A stretch of DNA of 64,000 nucleotides, taken from UBA4416 sp048498515 (lineage in GTDB: Bacteria > Bacteroidota > Bacteroidia > B-17B0 > Aurantibacillaceae). Below are positions 60,835 through 64,000 of this stretch, one piece after another. Numbering within the stretch: the first letter of the stretch is position 1; each line of letters begins with the position of its first letter. The stretch lies in NCBI GenBank assembly GCA_048498515.1, contig JBEHXV010000014.1, positions 62,001 through 126,000 on the forward strand, given 5' to 3'. The position numbers were made by a program, and so were the translations under genes. A model generated the notes under the pieces. The model was not told the origin of the DNA and did not search any database. It saw only the letters and a program-made list of their open reading frames with translations.

Positions 60835-61628
60835 TATAGGTCATTAGCATTAGCAATTAATTCAGCCACGTCCAATACTTTTGTTTTATCTTCTTTATTA
60901 AAATGCTTCACACCATCGGTCATCATGGTATTACAAAACGGGCAACCAACCGCAATCACATCAGGGTTATGCGCTAAGGCTTCCTCTGCACGCTCCACAT
61001 TTACTTCCTTTTTTCCGTTTTCAGCTTCCTTGAACATTTGCGCGCCACCGGCACCACAACATAAACCGTTAGCCTTACTGCGCTTCATTTCTGCCAGTTC
61101 CACATCCAGTTTTTGTATTACTTCACGGGGAGCTTCGTACACCTCATTGGCACGGCCCAGATAACAAGGATCGTGGAACACAATTTTCTTCCCTTTAAAC
61201 TCACCACCCTGCACTTTTAATTTCCCTTCGTTAATTAATTGCTGCACGAGTTGGGTATGATGGATGACCTCGTATTTACCACCAAGCTCAGGGTACTCAT
61301 TTTTAATGGTATTAAAGCAATGCGGACAACCGGTTACGATCTTCTTTACTTCATAACCGTTTAAGATGGTAATGTTTTGCATGGCCTGCATCTGGAACAA
61401 AAACTCATTCCCCGCGCGCTTTGCAGGATCACCTGTACAGGATTCTTCTACGCCCAATACTGCAAAGTTTGCCCCCACGTGGTTCAAAATACGCACAATG
61501 GCTTTGGTAATTTTTTTAGCCCTGTCGTCAAAACTGCCTGAACAGCCCACCCAGAATAAAATATCAGGAGTCTCGCCATTGGCAATTTTTTCCTGCATGG
61601 TTGGTACCTTTATTATTGTGTTACTCAT
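60834..61628 (-). CDS. Heterodisulfide reductase-like (CCG-domain) Fe-S protein
   Basis: 264 aa. Two CCG (DUF224) domains, marked by VTGCPHCFNTIKNEYP, NGLCCGAGGAQMF and AVGCPFCNTMMTDG, which in HdrB/D-type proteins hold non-cubane clusters. The upstream gene encodes the Fe-S/membrane partner, so together they resemble an HdrDE or glycolate/lactate-oxidase-like electron-transfer complex of unknown donor. It follows that gene by 7 bp; the start at 61628 keeps this spacing. Confidence 0.88.
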   Translation of the reverse strand: MSNTIIKVPTMQEKIANGETPDILFWVGCSGSFDDRAKKITKAIVRILNHVGANFAVLGVEESCTGDPAKRAGNEFLFQMQAMQNITILNGYEVKKIVTGCPHCFNTIKNEYPELGGKYEVIHHTQLVQQLINEGKLKVQGGEFKGKKIVFHDPCYLGRANEVYEAPREVIQKLDVELAEMKRSKANGLCCGAGGAQMFKEAENGKKEVNVERAEEALAHNPDVIAVGCPFCNTMMTDGVKHFNKEDKTKVLDVAELIANANDL

Positions 61629-61635
61629 AATACGT

Positions 61636-62961
61636 TTAATTTTCGTTTATCCAGTTAGCACGGTCGGCCGGACTAAATTGCCAAGGTGCACCATTATTTT
61701 CAAGATTGGAGAACATCCCATTTAATTCGTTTGGTGCCGAGCTTTGTTCCAACACCAATTGCTGGCGTAGGTCCATAATTATTGACAAAGGGTCAATATT
61801 AACCGGACATTCCTGCACACAGGCATTGCAGGTATTGCAGGCCCAAATTTCTTCATGCTTGATATAATCTCCCAATAAGGATTTTCCATCATCCACAAAA
61901 GTGCCTTTGTTGGCATCTATATTTTTTCCTACTTCTTCCAACCGGTCGCGCGTATCCATCATGATCTTGCGTGGCGACAGGGCCTTACCAGTTATATTTT
62001 GCGGACAGGAAGAAGTGCAGCGTCCACATTCGGTACATGAATAGGCATCCAGCAATTGTTTCCAGTTAAGGTCCATCACATCCTTTGCACCAAATTTAAT
62101 AGGGGCATTAGGATCCAATACAGACTGGTATGAAGGATCGAAATTTGGTTTCACTACATCGGTTACTTCAAATAAATTTTTGAATCGCCCTTTAGCGTTC
62201 AGGTTCGAAAAATAAGTATTAGGGAAAGCTAATAAAATATGTAAGTGTTTTGATAGCGGCAAATAATTTAAGAAGCCAAACACCATAATGATGTGGCCCC
62301 ACCAGCCAATGCGCTCAATAACATGCAGGCCCGGTGTTGGCATACTGCCATAAATTAACGGTCCTAAATGGCTGCTAATGGTCAGCCCCAGGGAACCATC
62401 ACCTAAGTTCGTGGCATGCGATTGGCCTCTTCTGTATAACTCTTCATCGGCTCCGTTCATCATAAAGATGAAACAGATCAGTGTGAGTTCCATAATTAAA
62501 ATAATATTGGCGTCCAGTTTCGGCCAGCCATTCAATTCACTTTTTACCAAACGGGGTACTTTCAGTAAATTTCTTCTCGATAAAAAGGCAATAGTGCCTA
62601 TAAAGGCCAGCACCGACAATATTTCAATAAAGCTTACCATAAAAGTATAAAAGCCCCCTAGCGATTCCCTGAAAGCACGGTGATGACCGGTAATGCCATC
62701 GTATACAATCTCAAGCAACTCAATTTGGGTAATCACAAAAGCGGTGTATAAAAACAAATGCAGAATAGCGGGAATGGGACGGGTAAACATTTTCTTTTGC
62801 CCTAACGCTACCAGTGTCATTATTTTTACACGTTCGCCTTTATTGTCTTTTATGGAAATATCTTTCCCCAACAAGATATTGCGGCGAATCTTTTTTGCAT
62901 TTATGAAGAACAGGGTTGCCGAACCAAGGAGTAAAGCAATAAAAATGATTGATGAAACCAT
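61636..62961 (-). CDS. Membrane Fe-S protein (HdrE/D-like fusion, NarI-like plus 4Fe-4S)
   Basis: 441 aa. Five to six helices in the first 270 residues include paired His-containing segments (HLFLYTAFVITQ, GWWGHIIMVFGFLNYLP), as for heme-b subunits of the NarI/HdrE type. Two 4Fe-4S motifs follow: CTECGRCTSSCP (about 309-320) and CNTCNACVQECP (about 374-385). It is likely the membrane quinone-linked partner of the CCG protein encoded 7 bp downstream. mlaD lies 8 bp upstream on the same message. Confidence 0.88.
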   Translation of the reverse strand: MVSSIIFIALLLGSATLFFINAKKIRRNILLGKDISIKDNKGERVKIMTLVALGQKKMFTRPIPAILHLFLYTAFVITQIELLEIVYDGITGHHRAFRESLGGFYTFMVSFIEILSVLAFIGTIAFLSRRNLLKVPRLVKSELNGWPKLDANIILIMELTLICFIFMMNGADEELYRRGQSHATNLGDGSLGLTISSHLGPLIYGSMPTPGLHVIERIGWWGHIIMVFGFLNYLPLSKHLHILLAFPNTYFSNLNAKGRFKNLFEVTDVVKPNFDPSYQSVLDPNAPIKFGAKDVMDLNWKQLLDAYSCTECGRCTSSCPQNITGKALSPRKIMMDTRDRLEEVGKNIDANKGTFVDDGKSLLGDYIKHEEIWACNTCNACVQECPVNIDPLSIIMDLRQQLVLEQSSAPNELNGMFSNLENNGAPWQFSPADRANWINEN

Positions 62962-62969
62962 AGGGCAAA

Positions 62970-63953
62970 TTAAAGTTTAGGTTTGTTTTTATCTTTTCTT
63001 CCAAATACAGAGAAGTGGATATAACGTTCAGGATTAATGCGAAGGTCTTTCATTAACTTATCAAGGTCATCGCTGGCTTTGTTAAGGTTATTGTACAATG
63101 AATCGTTTTTAGCCAGCTTACCAAGGCTGCCCTGCCCCGAATTAATTTGCGCTACCAACTTGTTCAGTTCCGCCAGGGTTTTATCAGCTTCGTCAATAGC
63201 GCCTTTCAGGTTCGACTTAGCCAGGCTGTCGGACAGGTTGCTGAAATTACCAATGATGTTATCGATCTTTCCTGTATTTTTTTCAAGCATCCCGGCAAGG
63301 GTATTTAATTTTGTAAGGATCCCCGAAATCTTTGCCTTTTCCGACGCTACCAGGTCATCGAGTTTATAGGCTGTTTGCTCAAGGCTTTGAATGGCTTTTT
63401 TAATGCTTTCGAACGATTTGCTCAGGTTTTCACGTGTCTTATCATTCAACACAACCTGTACAATGGTCATCACCGAATCTACGGAAGAAAGCAATCCGTC
63501 AATTTTTTTCTGCAGAGGCGCAAGTTGTCTGCTAACTGCTGTTTTCAGACCTTCCTCGGTTTCAGCCACCAAAGTATCGCCTGATTTTACAAATTCTGTT
63601 TCACCGCTGTAAATGATCTCTACCGCTTTTGAGCCTAATAAATCGGAGCTCACTGCTTTTGCGATAGAGTTTTTCGGGATCTGAACATCTTCGGTTAAAA
63701 GGAATTTCACTAAAACCGCGTATTCGCCGTTACTTTTTTGGGTTAATGATATTTTGTTGATCTGTCCTACTTTGTAACCATTAATAAGCAATGGGTTTGC
63801 TTCTATTAATCCGTCAATTTTTGGGTAAACTGCATACAGCTCATATTTATGGCTGAATAAATTGAAGCCTTTTAAAAAATTAAAGCCCCATATAAACAAA
63901 CCTATAGCGGCTGTAATAATAATTCCTATTTTAAATTCCTTAGTAATTTTCAT
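62970..63953 (-). CDS. MlaD/MCE family protein
   Basis: 327 aa from ATG 63953 (MKITKEFKIGIIITAAIGLFIWGFNFLKG); a frame to 63980 adds 9 residues. One membrane anchor (about 8-27) and an MCE domain (about 36-120; YAVYPKIDGLIEANPLLINGYKVGQINKISL) are followed by a long helical stretch (about 140-300) and a polar tail. MlaD-type proteins form rings that move phospholipids across the periplasm. The mlaE/mlaF permease and ATPase genes usually lie upstream, outside this window. Confidence 0.9.
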   Translation of the reverse strand: MKITKEFKIGIIITAAIGLFIWGFNFLKGFNLFSHKYELYAVYPKIDGLIEANPLLINGYKVGQINKISLTQKSNGEYAVLVKFLLTEDVQIPKNSIAKAVSSDLLGSKAVEIIYSGETEFVKSGDTLVAETEEGLKTAVSRQLAPLQKKIDGLLSSVDSVMTIVQVVLNDKTRENLSKSFESIKKAIQSLEQTAYKLDDLVASEKAKISGILTKLNTLAGMLEKNTGKIDNIIGNFSNLSDSLAKSNLKGAIDEADKTLAELNKLVAQINSGQGSLGKLAKNDSLYNNLNKASDDLDKLMKDLRINPERYIHFSVFGRKDKNKPKL

Positions 63954-64000
63954 ATAAAAGCTGCCTAATTTGGCCACCAAATTTGAAGCCCTAATATACA

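Noticed and set aside
1..64000. tRNA, rRNA, CRISPR, transposase, integrase or known riboswitch
   Set aside because: None recognised on reading the intergenic regions; short tRNA-like folds could be missed without a covariance search.

Overview
The window is a gene-dense chromosomal segment of a member of the phylum Bacteroidota, probably a free-living gliding aerobe related to Flavobacteriia, Sphingobacteriia or Chitinophagia. The support is: gldC, gldF and gldG; a protein with a type IX secretion C-terminal sorting domain; a TonB-dependent receptor with a carboxypeptidase-regulatory-like N-terminus; the futalosine route to menaquinone (mqnB, mqnC, mqnD); the zapA-rny and gldFG-dnaN gene orders; and eleven putative promoters carrying the Bacteroidota -7 element TAnnTTTG. 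The base composition is roughly 40 percent G+C by eye. No rRNA, tRNA, CRISPR array, transposase, integrase or prophage was found.

Layout. 1-7.3 kb: ribF (cut by the window edge), a TPR/PP2C phosphatase with a secreted VWA/MORN protein, divergent pheS with a TPR gene and a GNAT gene, and an M23 peptidase. 7.4-11.7 kb: a giant coiled-coil protein, zapA and rny. 11.8-19.5 kb: a lipoprotein beta-propeller/PP2C phosphatase with 12 near-identical repeats, a marR/cupin divergent pair around a 38-bp perfect palindrome, small membrane or secreted proteins and several palindromic repeats. 19.6-28.5 kb: DedA, PrsW, a peptide ABC ATPase, a NatAB-type exporter with a pseudo-hydrolase, an outer-membrane protein and rlmI. 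28.5-35.7 kb: gldC with an S41 protease, a thioredoxin pair, and the operon mqnC - SDR - secreted protein - TonB receptor. 35.8-43.9 kb: a T9SS-exported dockerin-like protein, a double OmpA-domain protein, a degenerate ureohydrolase, an M13 peptidase, mqnD and mqnB. 44-51.7 kb: queD, folE, a PAS/PP2C phosphatase, rlmN-lepB-wbqC, an amidohydrolase, a SiaB-like kinase and a deoxynucleoside kinase. 51.7-64 kb: CapA, epimerase and PAP2-like genes, gldF-gldG-DUF4340, dnaN, a TPR lipoprotein and an mlaD/Fe-S redox operon.

Functional themes. (1) Three SpoIIE/PP2C-type phosphatases with different sensor fronts (TPR, propeller plus Y_Y_Y, PAS) and one SiaB-like kinase suggest a dispersed partner-switching signalling network. 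(2) Envelope, gliding and secretion functions dominate: GldC/F/G, a T9SS client, LepB, TonB receptor, M23, M13 and S41 peptidases, OmpA-like and MlaD. (3) Menaquinone synthesis by the futalosine route is scattered over three loci. (4) At least six unrelated palindromic repeat families sit at gene 3' ends, and some have entered coding frames: they supply short in-frame insertions in two of the phosphatases and the C-terminus of the WbqC-like protein.
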